From: Trogon surrucura
Taxonomy: Eukaryota > Chordata > Aves > Trogoniformes > Trogonidae
Assembly: GCA_020746105.1 (NCBI GenBank)
Contig: CM036619.1
Span: 14,484,238-14,548,237 of the forward strand
DNA: 64,000 nt
Reading direction: 5' to 3'
Part shown: one piece after another, positions 1 through 13,055 of the stretch
Layout of the letters: every line of letters begins with the position of its first letter
How positions within the stretch are numbered: the first letter of the stretch is position 1
Translations under genes and position numbers: made by a program
The notes under the pieces: model-generated
Seen by the model: the letters and a program-made list of their open reading frames with translations, nothing else
What the model was told of the DNA's origin: nothing
Databases searched by the model: none

Positions 1-1547
1 AATCATGCCCCAATTCACTGTGAGTGCTGTAGTTCAGTAATTTTGCTTCTTTCAAAAAGTACACAGCAATAAATAAATGTTATTAAAGCATACTTTTTGA
101 ATTTTAAGCCACAAAATTAACTAAAGCACTAGCTGGTAAAACACATTAATTGCCTACATATACTAGTGATAATTCTCAAGAGTGAGAGAACGAAGCACAC
201 AGATATTTTTCAGGTACCTTTCCATACACACTCAATGGTAGTTGTACTTCTGCAGTAAGCAATTGCTACCTTAGAAAAACTTTTAGAACTTTCTTCCTAC
301 ATCTTTACTTGTTAATTTAGTTGAGGGATAGAATAAATAAAAAGGGGAACTATGAATGAAAGTGTTGATGTTTTCTGGCAGTCCATTGCTGATTGATAGC
401 ACTGAAGCACCTGATGTCTGCAGCAGCTTCCCAAATAGCCACACTAAACTCTCTTGGTGTGCATACCTAGATAGAAAAATGTTTAAAAATCCCACTGCAT
501 TTAAACTGAGAGTTCAAAACACTTATTTTAATTGCTCTTCCAACAGGCAACATGTCAACACAGAACAAAGCACACTGCTGAAATCTCTCCTGAAACTGGA
601 ATTTTACATGGCAAGGTACTGTGCCCATTCAGCCATAATGATTTACACTGAAGATGGTCCACAACCCTCCTGTGAAGTACACGAAACTTAAGAAACCCTT
701 CTGCAGTTTACAGTGATAATTCACTACCTCTCTTAGCTCTCAGTCCTGCGTCTCAGTGCATGAATGTTTAAACGAAACAGCTGTCTCAAAGTCTAAATTA
801 CTTTTCAAGGCAGAGAACAATAATTTTTTATTAATATGGTCACGTTTATCCATCATTCCTATGTAACAAATACATCAGGATTTAAAAGGGTTATTTTTCC
901 CTTCGCTTTAGTCAAGCATGAAATCCCTGAGACAGACTTCGGGCTATCTAGAAGGCAGTTAATCAGGGGGCTGCAGACAAAACTGGCACTCAGAAGTCCT
1001 CAACGTTAATTAAGCTGTATGTATAAATCCCTCTAAATCGTGACAAAGAGCTGGACTGTGCCTTAGCGTGTAACTAAGTTACAGCTTTAACACAACAAGT
1101 AAAGTAACAGAGAAGAGCCTGCCTGAGAAAATATGCTGCAAATCCATGGAAGTCATTGACACAGAATTAATTAAAAATTAGTGGACGCAAACTGCAACAA
1201 CACTGTTACGTTACAGCTCAACATTATAGATATAGGCATATAAGATGATGTGGCCAGTGCATCCAGAAACCACAGAAAAAAAAGATGGTGCATTACAGTT
1301 CCAGTGCAGAAGACTTTCAAGTCCCTACATCACCTTCAATCATTTCTTGACATATTATCATAATGTAACCAATGCATATACTTGTATAAATATAAATACA
1401 CGGTAATCTTCAGAAGCATCACTAATTTTGGATGTCATGTGTCAATCCACAAAAGCTCAGGGTGAAATTCGTGCTCTCTCAAATTCATCCATTGCCTAAT
1501 TAGCAGAGAGTGAACACTCTGTGCTGAAAAACCTCTGACTCCCAGAG

Positions 1548-1930
1548 AACCACGGAGTAGTGAAGGTGGGAAGGAACCTCTTGAGACTGCCCTGTCAACC
1601 TGCCCAGCTCAAAGCAGGGGCAACTACAGCAGATTGCTCTGAGCCATGTACAGTCATATCAGAGTCTCTAAGGACGGAGACTCCACAGCCTGAGTAGCCT
1701 GCTCCAGTGTTTGACCATCCTCACAGTAAAAAAAGAAAAAGTGCTTTCTTTGATGAAATGGAATTTACAGTTACTTCAGTTTGTGTCCACTGCCTCTTGT
1801 CCTTTGATTGGACACCAGTGAGAAGAGTCTGTCTCTGCCTTCTTTACTTCTTCCAATGTGTATTTTTACACATTGGAAAGGTATCTCTTGAACCTGCTGT
1901 CCTCCAGGCTGAAAAGTTCAACCGTCCTAT
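1548..1930 (-). mobile_element. CR1 LINE 3' fragment
   Basis: A degraded minus-strand CR1 3' end: a diverged 3' terminal region (GGTGGGAAGGAACCTCTTGA), then the complements of the usual CR1 landmarks (GACGGAGACTCCACAGCC, GCCTGCTCCAGTG, CTCCAGGCTGAA). It is old, with many substitutions, and has lost the terminal ATTCTATG repeat. It contains a perfect 12-bp hairpin at 1851-1878. Confidence 0.8.
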
Positions 1931-4915
1931 TTAAAAAGCTGAATCAAAAGACGATTTTGCCCTGCTTAGTCAGGTAGACTGCCCTTCCAAGCAGCTATCA
2001 AGCCTCAAAGCTGCTGACAGCAGCTGCAAAACTAGTTGTCGACCTATAGGATCTGCCCATCCACCTCAAGCCCTTTCCTCTCATAAGTGGGATCAAGGAG
2101 AAAACCACCTGAGCACCCATGTCCTGGGCAATTGCCCCCAGAGCCACGTAGTTGATAGCCTGCCGCCCAAGGCAAAGAGACCCTGGCAACAGCTTCCACA
2201 TATCCAATTCCCAGTCTCTTAAAATGTGTGTTATTAAGCAAAAGAAGACAAATATTTAAAACAAAAACAACAAAAAAGTCTCCCTCAGAGCTTTTGATTT
2301 TGTGGGTTATTTTTATTTACGTCTTAATGAGGAATTTAAAAGAAGAATCCCAAAAGTCTGTGCCACTGCACTGAAGTGCTGACCACTGCACTAAGTAGCA
2401 ATAAACACACCACAGCTATCTTTTCCTAAATGAGAATTTAAGATAACCTCTAATTTTCTTTTCCTCTAGTTCACAGACTTTAAAATTCCTCTCATCCACT
2501 AAAGCAATTATTCCCTACCATAAACAAATTACTAAATAGCCATGCTGCACATTTTTCTCCTCAGGTAGATTACACCGCTGTCCTCAAGCCTGCAACATTT
2601 CTTTTTGTCTGAGATTCCAGTCTCTTCCAATCACTTCTTATTTCTTTTATCTTTTACTTACGGTACCATTCAGCTAGACAGCTAAACAATATATACAGGT
2701 ACGTCAGTTATGTGATATCACATATGATGGACAGTTAAATTTTTTAACTGCAGAAGGGCTAATAATAAATCTCAAAATAATTTACTGAATATTTTCTTCC
2801 ATTCAATACCATTTATAGCTACTTTTATTTATAGTGAAAAGACAATTATTTTAACTAATCTAGACAAATTATTGGTTGCTACCCAAAGTACAGAACTATT
2901 ACAGGAGCTGCCAAAACCAAAGGAGAGTCTGTACCCAATGGTATAGACTATGTTTAGACATCTGGGTATATTTTTGGTTTGTATAGTAGCTACTTAGCAA
3001 TTTACAACAGCCATAATCAAAATGAAACTGCTGGTCCTTAACTAAATCCATATATTTCAATATGCATGCATACAGTTAAACTACTCTGATGCCTGAAAAG
3101 CAGGGTGAGAACAATCATATAAAAAGTTATTAAAATAGTCCCATGCAACTCAATAGAGGATCTTTTTTCCAAAGGAAAGGTGTTCAACATTTAACAAACA
3201 ATTATTCAACATTCAATAAATACTTTTTCAATTCTTCTTACTCATTTTTTTTCAGTAAATAATAATTGTTGCATAATTACATTCTAGTAGATCAGTTTTA
3301 GGGTTCCCCTCCTGCCATCTGTTTCCTATTCCCAGATTAATAAAACACTAACAGTTGCAAGCCTGAACTTGTGATTCTGTTGAAGCAAAACATGAGCTTC
3401 TGAGTGTCACTTTCTGTTTCTAAAATATAACTGTAACAGAACTGCCCCATCAAAGCCATAAAAGTAGCTCAACCAACCTCTAACAGACATGTTAGTGCTT
3501 GCAACTGATGCGTTACTATTATTTCTTGAAGAACAAAAAAAACACTAAATGTTATGAAGCTCTTAAGGCAGAAACATCTGCCACGGTTTGACACCACCTC
3601 CCTGACCCTCAGACACTGAGCTAAACTCGGACGTTGAGTCTGAAAGGTCTTGACAGTGTGAAGAAGAGAGATCAGATATGGGGCAGGGAGACAAGAGATG
3701 AGATATGAGTGGTATTTCACAGGCCACAGCCAATTTAGTCTTTCTAAAGGAGCTACCATCCCTATGCTCTCACCTTACAGTTTTCTTTCCTTCATCACAC
3801 TTACTGGAAAGAGCAGTGCAAAAGATCAGAAATGTTACTGCGCATTTTTAACCACATAAACAAACCAAACCCAAGCAAAGGCCCTGCTGAGACTAACATT
3901 TGCTTCTGAAACAGCTGTCTGCACCACTACACAGCCCTAATCCTGTGAACTTTCCTGAATACAAGGAAGCTAAATATGCTCTGGGACCAAGCTGGTGCTC
4001 CAGAGAAGCTGCTTTGAGGACTCCGCAAGAGCAGAGTACAAGAACAACACGGCTCCATTTACTGGGGAATAATGAGCCAAACAAACACTTTATCAGTCAA
4101 AGACCCACACACGAAACCCAGCAGTCAGACAAAGAAACAAGATCCTCTTATCACAAGCAGGCAGACCAGTGCAACCAGTACAGCGAACCAGCGAGGCAAA
4201 AACACCTTTGAGGTGGAAAACATGGACCGGTCAGACAGTGGTCAGATAAGTTCTGTTTCAGCTACTAACTAGCACCTTTTTAACTAAAGGGCATAGCTGA
4301 CTTGTAACACCAAGGCTTACTCAGCACACACAGCACCAGGCAAGAAGCGCTGACCATGAGACCACTCGGGATCAGAGTCCTGCATCAGCAAGTCCAGAAA
4401 GAACATGAAGACCTCAGATTATGCAGCGAGGGTGGAAACGACCCTGGAATCATCTCTCCTCAGTGCAAGCTCCTGCTTGATGTTGATCAAGTGTTAGTAT
4501 CACATGAACGAGACATCTTATTTCAAAAGTTTTCCCCTCCTCTCAAAGAAACAGCCTTGAAAAGGAACTCGTACGGCAGGCAGCAGAAAAGCAACAGAGT
4601 CAGCACTTTCTAGCTGCATTGCAGACAAGGACATCTCAGGGACCACAATCCCTGCAAAGAGATACCAAAGCATTAATCTTAATCTCCTGTTCGCTGTCCA
4701 GAGCACAAGACCATGCAGCTTGTTCATCAGAGTATTCAGTACAACTGGCATGCAAATCCCTGATGAGCTTGCTGATGAATGCAGCAATTATGTGATTGTA
4801 GCTTTCTTACAAGAGGGTCTTGGTCTTGTACTTCGGCATTTATTAACATACCTGTCTGCTACCACCTCCCCAAATCTTCTTTTTGGTTGTTCCTTCAAGG
4901 TCGCCATGCAAATTA

Positions 4916-4938
4916 TTTTTTTTTTAAAAAAAAAAAAA
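4916..4938. repeat. T10-A13 homopolymer palindrome
   Basis: Ten T followed directly by thirteen A, a perfectly self-complementary AT stretch. Confidence 0.9.
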
Positions 4939-6077
4939 GCCCAGAGTTTCAATTTGTTACTATGTAGTTTCAGCTTCAAAGACTAGGTAGCATCTTACAT
5001 CAAAGAGAAGCATCACTCATGATACAGTGGGATCTTTCCCTAGAATAAGCATAATCATGAGCAAGCCTACAGACCTCAAATTGTAACAATTGGTGCTGCC
5101 AGATGATGAAGGAGTTAAGGAGTGTCTCAGCACAGTAGTAATGAAAGTATTTCAATAATAAAACATGTCAACACGGACCCCAAATCTGACTTAGGCAACA
5201 ATCTCTTGCTGCCAGCAGAATCCAGCCATGCCAGCACACTGGTGATTGGATGGGAGCTGAAGAGCTAATGACTTGAAGAGATGAAAAGCAGTCTGAAGAG
5301 AATGAAAGACCATTCATTCAACTGAGCTTCTACTAATCAGTCATTCAAGAACATGAATAGCAGTCTCCCACTTCAACTAAGAATAGATTGCACTACAACA
5401 ACAACAACAAAAAAAAAAAAGGTCAGCACCTTAGGGAAAGCTACCAAAGAAAAAAAGCCCAGACAGGAGGTTTTCATTTGGTAATGGTTCAAACTTACCA
5501 AGTGTTATACATGTTTACTGTGCAGAGACAGAAGGACAAACATAAGTGAGGCGTTATGAACCTGAGTAATTCCGATATTATGAGCTGGATTACTTTATGA
5601 CAGAATTAAAATTTACGTTTAGGTCCAAGATAGACTAAGTCTCTTTTTCTACTCTGATAAAGAGCTATAAAGTTTGGGGTTTGTTTTGCTGAGCTACACA
5701 TTCTCTAGTTATCTGACAACACTGTACCTACTTTTGAATGAAGCAGACACATTCAGGGAGAGTTCCTAAAGAGGGACAGAGAAGGAGACTGTGGGTAACA
5801 GAAGTGCAATTTGTCCAGTCGCCAGCTTCTGTCTGGCCTGTACAGGAGCTAATGCACAACCATGACCATTTATATGATGTTAACACACCCACAGATGGAA
5901 GATGTTCCTCTTAGAGAAAGGAGGAGCCAGGAGATAAGTGGAATCCCTGGGTAAGAATGGAGAGCAGACATAATTTCTAATGCCAAGATTTATTTCCTGA
6001 ACAATGCAAGAGTTTGTCTGACATACACAAATTGAAGCAGGTACCCAGCAGCCTCTGTGTTAACACTCTAACCACGT

Positions 6078-6120
6078 AAATATATAAAATATATATAAAT
6101 ATATAAATATATAAAACTAT
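6078..6120. repeat. AT microsatellite
   Basis: Imperfect ATATAAA repeats within the COL14A1 intron. Confidence 0.9.
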
Positions 6121-7065
6121 ACACAATTTTACAGAAATCCAAAACAGACAAGGCAGTTACAAAATGTATATGAGACCCTTCTTATGTTAAGATCAACCCT
6201 CCTCACAGCTCTTTCTCTCTGTTTCTCTCTCTTCTCTGATCTTACTTCACTTAGGGATTCCTTCTGTGAGGATCAAAGTGCACTATTTGGAGTGAACTCT
6301 TTCCCAATTCCAGGCTCCGTAGCCGTTTTTGGGTCTTCAACTTCAGGCTTGCTTTCTCTCAATAACATATTTTTCTCTTACTCAGATGATTTCAACATAC
6401 TTGCAAATAAACTAATGGCTATTCAGCTTGGTCAGATGGCAGACGTAAATGCTAGGTTTTCTCCAAAACAATTACCAAAACAATGGCAAAGTGAAAGTGT
6501 TTAAGAATCCTGTCAAGGCTGATACTTCCTACCAGGTTTTCAAGTCATGAGAGGCAGAATGCAGGAGTCTGCCAAAGGATCCCAGTCAGGGCCGTTAGAG
6601 TATTGACGCTGCAAAAGGAAATCCAAGTTGACAGTAGTAGTCAAAGGACACAAAATATTAGCTATGTCCACCAGAGAAGTTCGTATGATGAACCCCCGGA
6701 ATAAGCATTGATCAGCCACAGTACAATGAGTTACATTGTCCAGACAGTAAAGGGGAGTTTACACAAGAGCTTCCTTGCAACAGAGTCCTCCTGTAAGTCC
6801 TCCAGTGACTAGTAAGAAATTTCTAACGTACAAAGCTCTGCACACTGGCTCAAACATTTACAGACTAGCTCAGAAACTTAATGGATGCCTCTCATCAAAT
6901 TCTACCTTCTGAGAAGCACAGAAACCAACATAGCTTGGATGGGGTACCCTAAATTCGTATGTCAAAGAAAGCAGTGGTATATTCTGATGAGTCTATTTCA
7001 TCTTCTGTTTTTAAACAAATATTTGCATCACCTGAAGTTGATTAAGAAGATGTCCACGAGGAGTC

Positions 7066-8034
7066 ACATAGAATCACAGAATCACAGAATTGTTGGAGTT
7101 GGAAGGCACCGCTAGAGATCATCTAGTCCAACCACCCTGCTAAAGCAGGATTGCCTGGAGCACATCACACAGGATTGCATCCAGGCAGGTTTCGAAAATC
7201 TCTGAAGACGGAGACTCCACGACCTCCCTGGGTAGCCTGTTCCAGTGCTCTGTCACACTCACAGTAAAGAAGTTCTTCCTCATATTTACATGAAACTTCC
7301 TGTGTTTCAGCTTGTGCTCATTGCTGCTTGTCTTATCACTGGGCACTACTGAAAAGAGTCTGGCTCCATCCTCCCTGCACTCACCCTTTAGATATTTGTA
7401 GACATGGATAAGGTCTCCTCTCAGCCTTCTCCAGGCTAAATAGCCCCAGCTCTCCCAATCTTTCCTCGTAAGAGAGATGCTCCAGTCCCCCAATCATCTT
7501 TGTTGCCCTCTGCTGGACTCTCTCCAGTAGCTCCCCATCTTTCTTGAACTGGGGAGCAAAGAACTGGACACAGTATTCCAGATGTGGCCTCACCAGGGCA
7601 GAATAGAGGGGGAGGATGACTTCCCCTGACCTACTGGCCACACTCTTCTTTATGCACCCCAGGATACCATTGGCCTTCTTGGCAATGAAAGCACATTGCT
7701 GGCTCATGGTTAACTTACTGTCTTCCAGGACTCCAAGATCCTTCTCCTCAGGGCTGCTTTTAAGAATGTCTACCCTTAACATATATTGGTGCATGGGGTT
7801 GTTCCTCCCCAGGTGCCTGTGCTGAACCTCATTAGGTTCCTCTTTGCACAGCACTTCACCCCATCCAGGTCATGCTGGAGGGCAGCACAGCCCTCTCATG
7901 TGTCAGTCACACCTCCCAGTTTTGTATCATCAGCAAACTTGCTGAGGATACACTCTGTCTCCTCATCTAGATCACTGATGAATATGTTAAGTAATATTGG
8001 ACTCAATACTGACTCTTGGGCAACACTAGAAGAA
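7066..8034 (-). mobile_element. CR1 LINE, 5'-truncated, ~1 kb
   Basis: It starts with the complement of the CR1 3' repeat (CATAGAATCACAGAATCACAG), then TTGGAGTTGGAAGGCACC. It continues through the ORF2 C-terminal region; on the minus strand 7381-7854 stays open and contains [29 protein letters not shown] and [13 protein letters not shown], the conserved C-terminal part of the CR1 reverse-transcriptase polyprotein. Frame breaks after 7381 and the missing 5' part make it dead. It abuts a plus-strand CR1 at about 8035. Confidence 0.93.
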
Positions 8035-8282
8035 CAGGACCTCTTGTGATAGGACAAAGGGCAATGGTTTTAAACTAAAAGGAGGTAGATTTAAACAAGA
8101 TATGAGGAAAAAATTGTTTACACCCTTAGAGGTGGTAGAAGCCCCATCCCTGGAACCATTCAAGGTCAGCTTGGACTGACTCTGAGCAACCTGATCTAGT
8201 TGAAGCTGTCCCTGCTCACTGCAGTGGGGTTGGACTAGATGACCTTTAAATGTCCCTTCCATGCCAAAACATTCTATGATTA
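8035..8282 (+). mobile_element. CR1 LINE 3' end, opposite orientation to its neighbour
   Basis: The plus-strand CR1 3' end reads from TGTGATAGGACAAAGGGCAA through GGTTGGACTAGATGACC and ends AACATTCTATGATTAC. Its 5' end meets the 5' end of the minus-strand CR1 that ends at about 8034, so the 3' ends of the pair point outward. Confidence 0.9.
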
Positions 8283-9024
8283 CTGAAGATTGGAAAGCCA
8301 TCACTCATACAGTACAAGTTAAAAAACAGTCACTGTCAAAAAAAAAAAAAGTTCTGACAACCTAGCATGGCTGGAGGCCTGCTGACAGAATTACTGAGCA
8401 GGTTCTAAGTAGAGTCCACAGCAGAGATCTTGGCACCACATGGGGATGGTGATTTGACCAGCAGCAAAACCACTGACACACCAGGTTGCAGGAATTTAAG
8501 TGAGAGTCCTATTCTCAAAGATCAGACAGCCAGGTCTTGCTTTCATTATCAAAAGCTGAGATAGGATGTGGATTGTGGATGCTCTGCTTGGTCTAAAGTT
8601 GGGCAGAAAAAAGCCAAGTGAGTCCAAAGCCAAAGTGACAGAGTCTGAAACGAAAATAGGTCTATAAAATTATTCCTGGGCTAGGCAGCTTCAGAATGAC
8701 CTGAAGAGTGTGGTGAGTAGAGCACAATTATAAATGCTTGCCAAAGCTTTGTGGCGATCCAGAATGTTCTGAGAACGATGCGGCATGGTCCAAGCATTGC
8801 TCAGTCTTCCCAAAGGAGGCATGGGGACCTAAGGCCAGTCCCCTAAAGAACACGTCCATAAATGAACCCTACCATATCCAAGTCCTCCGCAATGTTTAAA
8901 GAACTTAGCATATATCCCAAGTAGGAAATGGATCTGACTGTTCTGCAGCATCTAAAAAACCGATGCTAAAGACTAACGGCTAGGGTTACGTCTACACTTT
9001 GCAATAGAGAAGGTAGAACTCCTT

Positions 9025-9040
9025 GAGCGAGCGAGCGAGC
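9025..9040. repeat. (GAGC)4 short tandem repeat
   Basis: Four perfect GAGC units in the COL14A1 intron. Confidence 0.9.
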
Positions 9041-9314
9041 TAGTTCCTAGCAGGCTAGTTCAGCAGGGAGAGTGCTGTACTGGATAATATAGCTGCACTG
9101 CTACTAGTTTTGTAGTAAACTTGACTGCATCTAGCTCAAGCAATCCTTCAATATTATACTGCACTGGAACCACAACAACAAGAAAAAAAAAGGTAAGTTG
9201 AAACTTTTTAATTAAAAACAAAAAAAAAAGCCAAAACGATCACTGATCAGCAAATACTAATCATGATATGACCAAAAGTCACAAGTCTGGTGACCTTGTG
9301 ATTTACCCCTTGTG

Positions 9315-9377
9315 CTTTGGGGCTGGACTAGATGATCTCTAGAGGTCCCTTCCAACCCCTAACATTCTATGATTGTA
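9315..9377 (+). mobile_element. Short CR1 3' tail
   Basis: Only about 60 nt remain: GGGGCTGGACTAGATGATCT, then AGGTCCCTTCCAACCCC and ATTCTATGATTG. It is a severely 5'-truncated insertion in the COL14A1 intron, antisense to the gene. Confidence 0.85.
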
Positions 9378-9529
9378 TCATGCAGCCTCAGGTCAGGTAG
9401 TTCAGTGTTTGTTTCTTGTAAAAATACAGCATAGACCCAAAAACTACACATTAATTACAGGAGTCTCACCTTGCTGGTACCTTCCAAGATCAGCAACACA
9501 TTTTTATAATTTGCATTTACTTTATAGCA

Positions 9530-9900
9530 TGGTCTGTTCGTGGTTCAGACTGGTTGGGGTTACTGCTCAGCGGGTAATGAGACTTATGGGATACAAGAAG
9601 GATTATCTGGGGATTGTACAAGATTTAGTATGATATGTTTAGGAGATGAACCAAAGGCAATGAAAGGAAGGATCAAGGTAGTCTGGGGAGGAACAAGCAC
9701 AGAAAAACAGAAAGATAAAGGGGGCCAGTTCCACCTACACAGGTGGCTGCTTAGAAGTTGGCAAAGCCCCGTGCTTGATCACCCCAGACCTATTGGGACT
9801 ACATGCTCAGTCCTGCCACCGGTTGGATCTGGGGGCGTGGAGCTGGAGCAACCCCACAGGCTTCTACCAGGCTACAGGATTCAGTGATCCCTAACGCAAA
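9530..9900. repeat. Possible old LTR fragment
   Basis: Unlike its AT-rich neighbours, this stretch is rich in GGGG/AAG purine blocks (GGTAGTCTGGGGAGGAACAA) and has CACCGGTTGGATCTGGGGGC. The texture resembles bird ERV-type LTR sequence, but I cannot name a family and saw no terminal repeats. Confidence 0.25.
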
Positions 9901-12404
9901 GCAAAGGTGAAAACATATTGACAATAGAAGAGCCAAGCTCTTTCCAATAAACTTTGCTTTTACCATCAGATTGCAGAAGCAGATTAATGTGCAAGGGGTG
10001 TGAAGATAAGAACTGTTTAAGAAGAGCAGAAAAATGCCCACAAAACATAGTTACAATCTCTTTCTTCTGCTTGCTTATAATACAAGAGCTAAAGTGCCCT
10101 CCAGAAAGCTCAGGGAAACATTGCTAGTAAGGCAAATTATAGGTTGCGTAAACACATAGTTAATGAGTTCCATAGCCTAGGAGTTCAGTAAGTAATAAAA
10201 AGAATAAAAAAAGTCATGACTAAAACCAACATTTTCAGTTACGTTAGCCAGGATGAAGTGAGTAAAACTATGAAACGCAGCCAACAGAGCAGAGGTTCAG
10301 AAGGTAATCATTCCTGTGGCTTAGTCAAATACCTCATTTTACACTGTCTAGTAATATTTACTGAAGCATCTGACATTAACTAAACAGACAAGTTAATAAA
10401 TTAGATAAATAGTCTCCTGCTGAATAGTATTTTAATATACCTCTCTGCGGATATTTTCCTACTCTGCTTAAATAGTGCCATTCAGCAGCCACAGAGTGAA
10501 TGTCAAAGCTTGTTTTCATCAGAGGTGATAGCCGTCTTGGAAGAAGAAAGCAAATCAGTCTAATTTTCAAATTTACTGCACCTCTCATTTTTATCACTAT
10601 CCAGACAGATGAGACCTCACAGCAAGAGTTATTATAAAAGAAACCTCAGATATGTAGGTCATGTCGTTTTGAGGAATGATGTGCCTTTTGTATTATCTGA
10701 TAGCGTGTACATCACTAGAAAAAGATATTACGACAAAATATCACTCGGAAACATTTACTTTGACACACTGTAGAAATAATGAAAATAATACCTCTAATAC
10801 TGTAAAATAGGTTGAGAAGACAAAATAAATCATAAATTTTCTCACTGTAAACCAGAATAATTTTGGATATGTCTACAAAGGTATTGCAGGCAACTGAGAA
10901 ATACACCTATTTTCCAGACACAGCCTAGGAAGCTAAAACCTATGTTCACATGAAAATCTACAACAGATCCAGCACCAAAGAGACATTGTTTCTGCCTGAA
11001 AACGCAGGCATACTTAGCAGGTAAGCATCACGTGACAGATGGCTTCAGATCGCTTTTCAGGAGACTTTATGACACTAAACCCTGGAAGCACTAAAAAGCT
11101 GAAATTTAGTACAAGACAACCACAATCTCTTCTCTGTGCAGCACTGAGTAGTGAAGAAAACAGAAAGGGGAGCAGGATCAGCATCTATCAGTGAACTCCA
11201 GCTGAGCAATCAGCCATTCTCCATGAAATTTATACCTCATATGTATACAGATCTGTATGCATATCACTAATAATACTAAAGACACTAAAGGTCACTAGTA
11301 AAGGCCACTAATAATGCAAAATTCTTTCAAAGGAAACATTAATTTATCCTTACAGGTAGTTTTTACCTCTTAAAATAAAATGATACTTAAATTAATATAC
11401 AAATACAGGAACATCAGTCAAGACACATGAAGTCAGTCACTATTCAATGTTTTCAGCAATAGTTCATGTTATATTTCTTACATACAAATAATAATCTGGC
11501 ATCTGCACTGCTTTACTATACTTCGTGGCAAAGTGTGGCATTACACAGCTCCTTAAAAAGAGCTTCCACAATTTTTTCCCCTATCTCTGAGTCCCACCTA
11601 TGATTTTTACATTATGTTTCACTCACCCAGTATCTAATTTTCCTGTTCCAAATTTGTCCTTCCTATACTCATGACCCAACTGATTAATTAAACACTTTCT
11701 TTTCTAAATTTCTACCCGCTTGTCACAGTCTTCTACGATGAGAAACTCAGATCTAGCTTTTCTTGTCAGTCAATTTATCCTAAAGCTTCCTCCTGAATAC
11801 TCTGTTTGGGCAGGGAACTGAAGGGCAGTACCCTTTTCTCAGGTCATCCAGCTGGCCCCACACCAGCCCAGGCAGCTTCAGTAATGTTCTGCCAGTTTGG
11901 TTCCTGGCACGTGGTAAATGTGACTCCATCAGAAATCTAAGAGATTAAAAAAGCTGCAGTTCACCCAGGCTTTTTAATCAGACCACAGGTCACCAGATTT
12001 TCATAGGGATTAGGTAAAAAAGATACAAAACCCACACACCTGCACCCCATAGACCTGCTCTAGGGACGAAATGCAATTTTCATTTGGGAAGTCTGAGCTA
12101 ACCAGTACGTTCTACGATGCGCAGTGAAGATCTCTGATCTCCTCAACAGTACATATTACACACACTTTCTGATGAGAAAGTAACTGTGGCATTGCATCAG
12201 ACATAAATCCCATTATCTTCTGTGAGATGCTCTATGCTGCCCTAAATCACCCCGATTTGAGATTTGTATAAGAGAATTTCTGAACAGGACATGCTTAAGA
12301 CTCTGTAAACACCCTGCTCGAGTAGAGCATTAATGGAGCACCTCCTGTATTACGTGTCTGCATCCAGGTCTGGCAGCACGGAGGCTGAAGGGGTGGCCTT
12401 TTTG

Positions 12405-13055
12405 AGAATCATAGAATAGTTTCAGCTGGAAGAGACCTTCATCGAGTCCAACCTTTTCCTAGCCCTATGAACACCACTAAACCATGTCCTTCAATGCAAC
12501 ATCTACCCATCTCTTAAACACCTCCAGGGATGGCAACTCAACCACCCCCCTGGGCAGCCTGTTCCAATGCCTGACAACCCTTTCAGTAAAGAAATTCTTC
12601 CTAATATCCAACCTGAACCTGCTCTAGTGCAACTTAAGGCCATTTCTCCTCGTCCTATCACTCGTCACTAGGGAGAACAGACCAACCCTCGCCTCGCTGC
12701 AACCTCCTTTCACGTAGTTGTAGAAAGCGACAAGGTCTCCCCTCAGTCTCCTCTCCTCCAGGCTAAACGGTCCCAGATCCCTCAGCCGTTCCTCACACCA
12801 CACATGCTCCAAATCCCTTACCGGCTTGGCAGCCGCCTCTGTGCCCTCTCCAGCATCTCAATGTCCCTCTTGCAGTGAGGGGCCCAAATATGGGCACAGT
12901 GCTCAGGGTGAGGCCTCACCAGTGCTGAGTACAGGGGCACGATCACCTCCCTGCTCCTGCTGACAGCAGCATTCCTGACACAGGTCAGGATGCTGTTGGC
13001 CTTCTTGGCCACCTGGGCACACTGCTGGCTCATGTTCAGCCAGCTGCCCATCAAC
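12405..13055 (-). mobile_element. CR1 LINE, 5'-truncated, ~650 bp
   Basis: It begins AATCATAGAATAGTTTCAGC and carries the complement of the CR1 3' UTR and ORF2 end. Minus-strand peptides such as [20 protein letters not shown] and [20 protein letters not shown] mark the ORF2 C-terminus, interrupted by frame breaks. It fades near 13055 into unrelated sequence. Confidence 0.92.
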
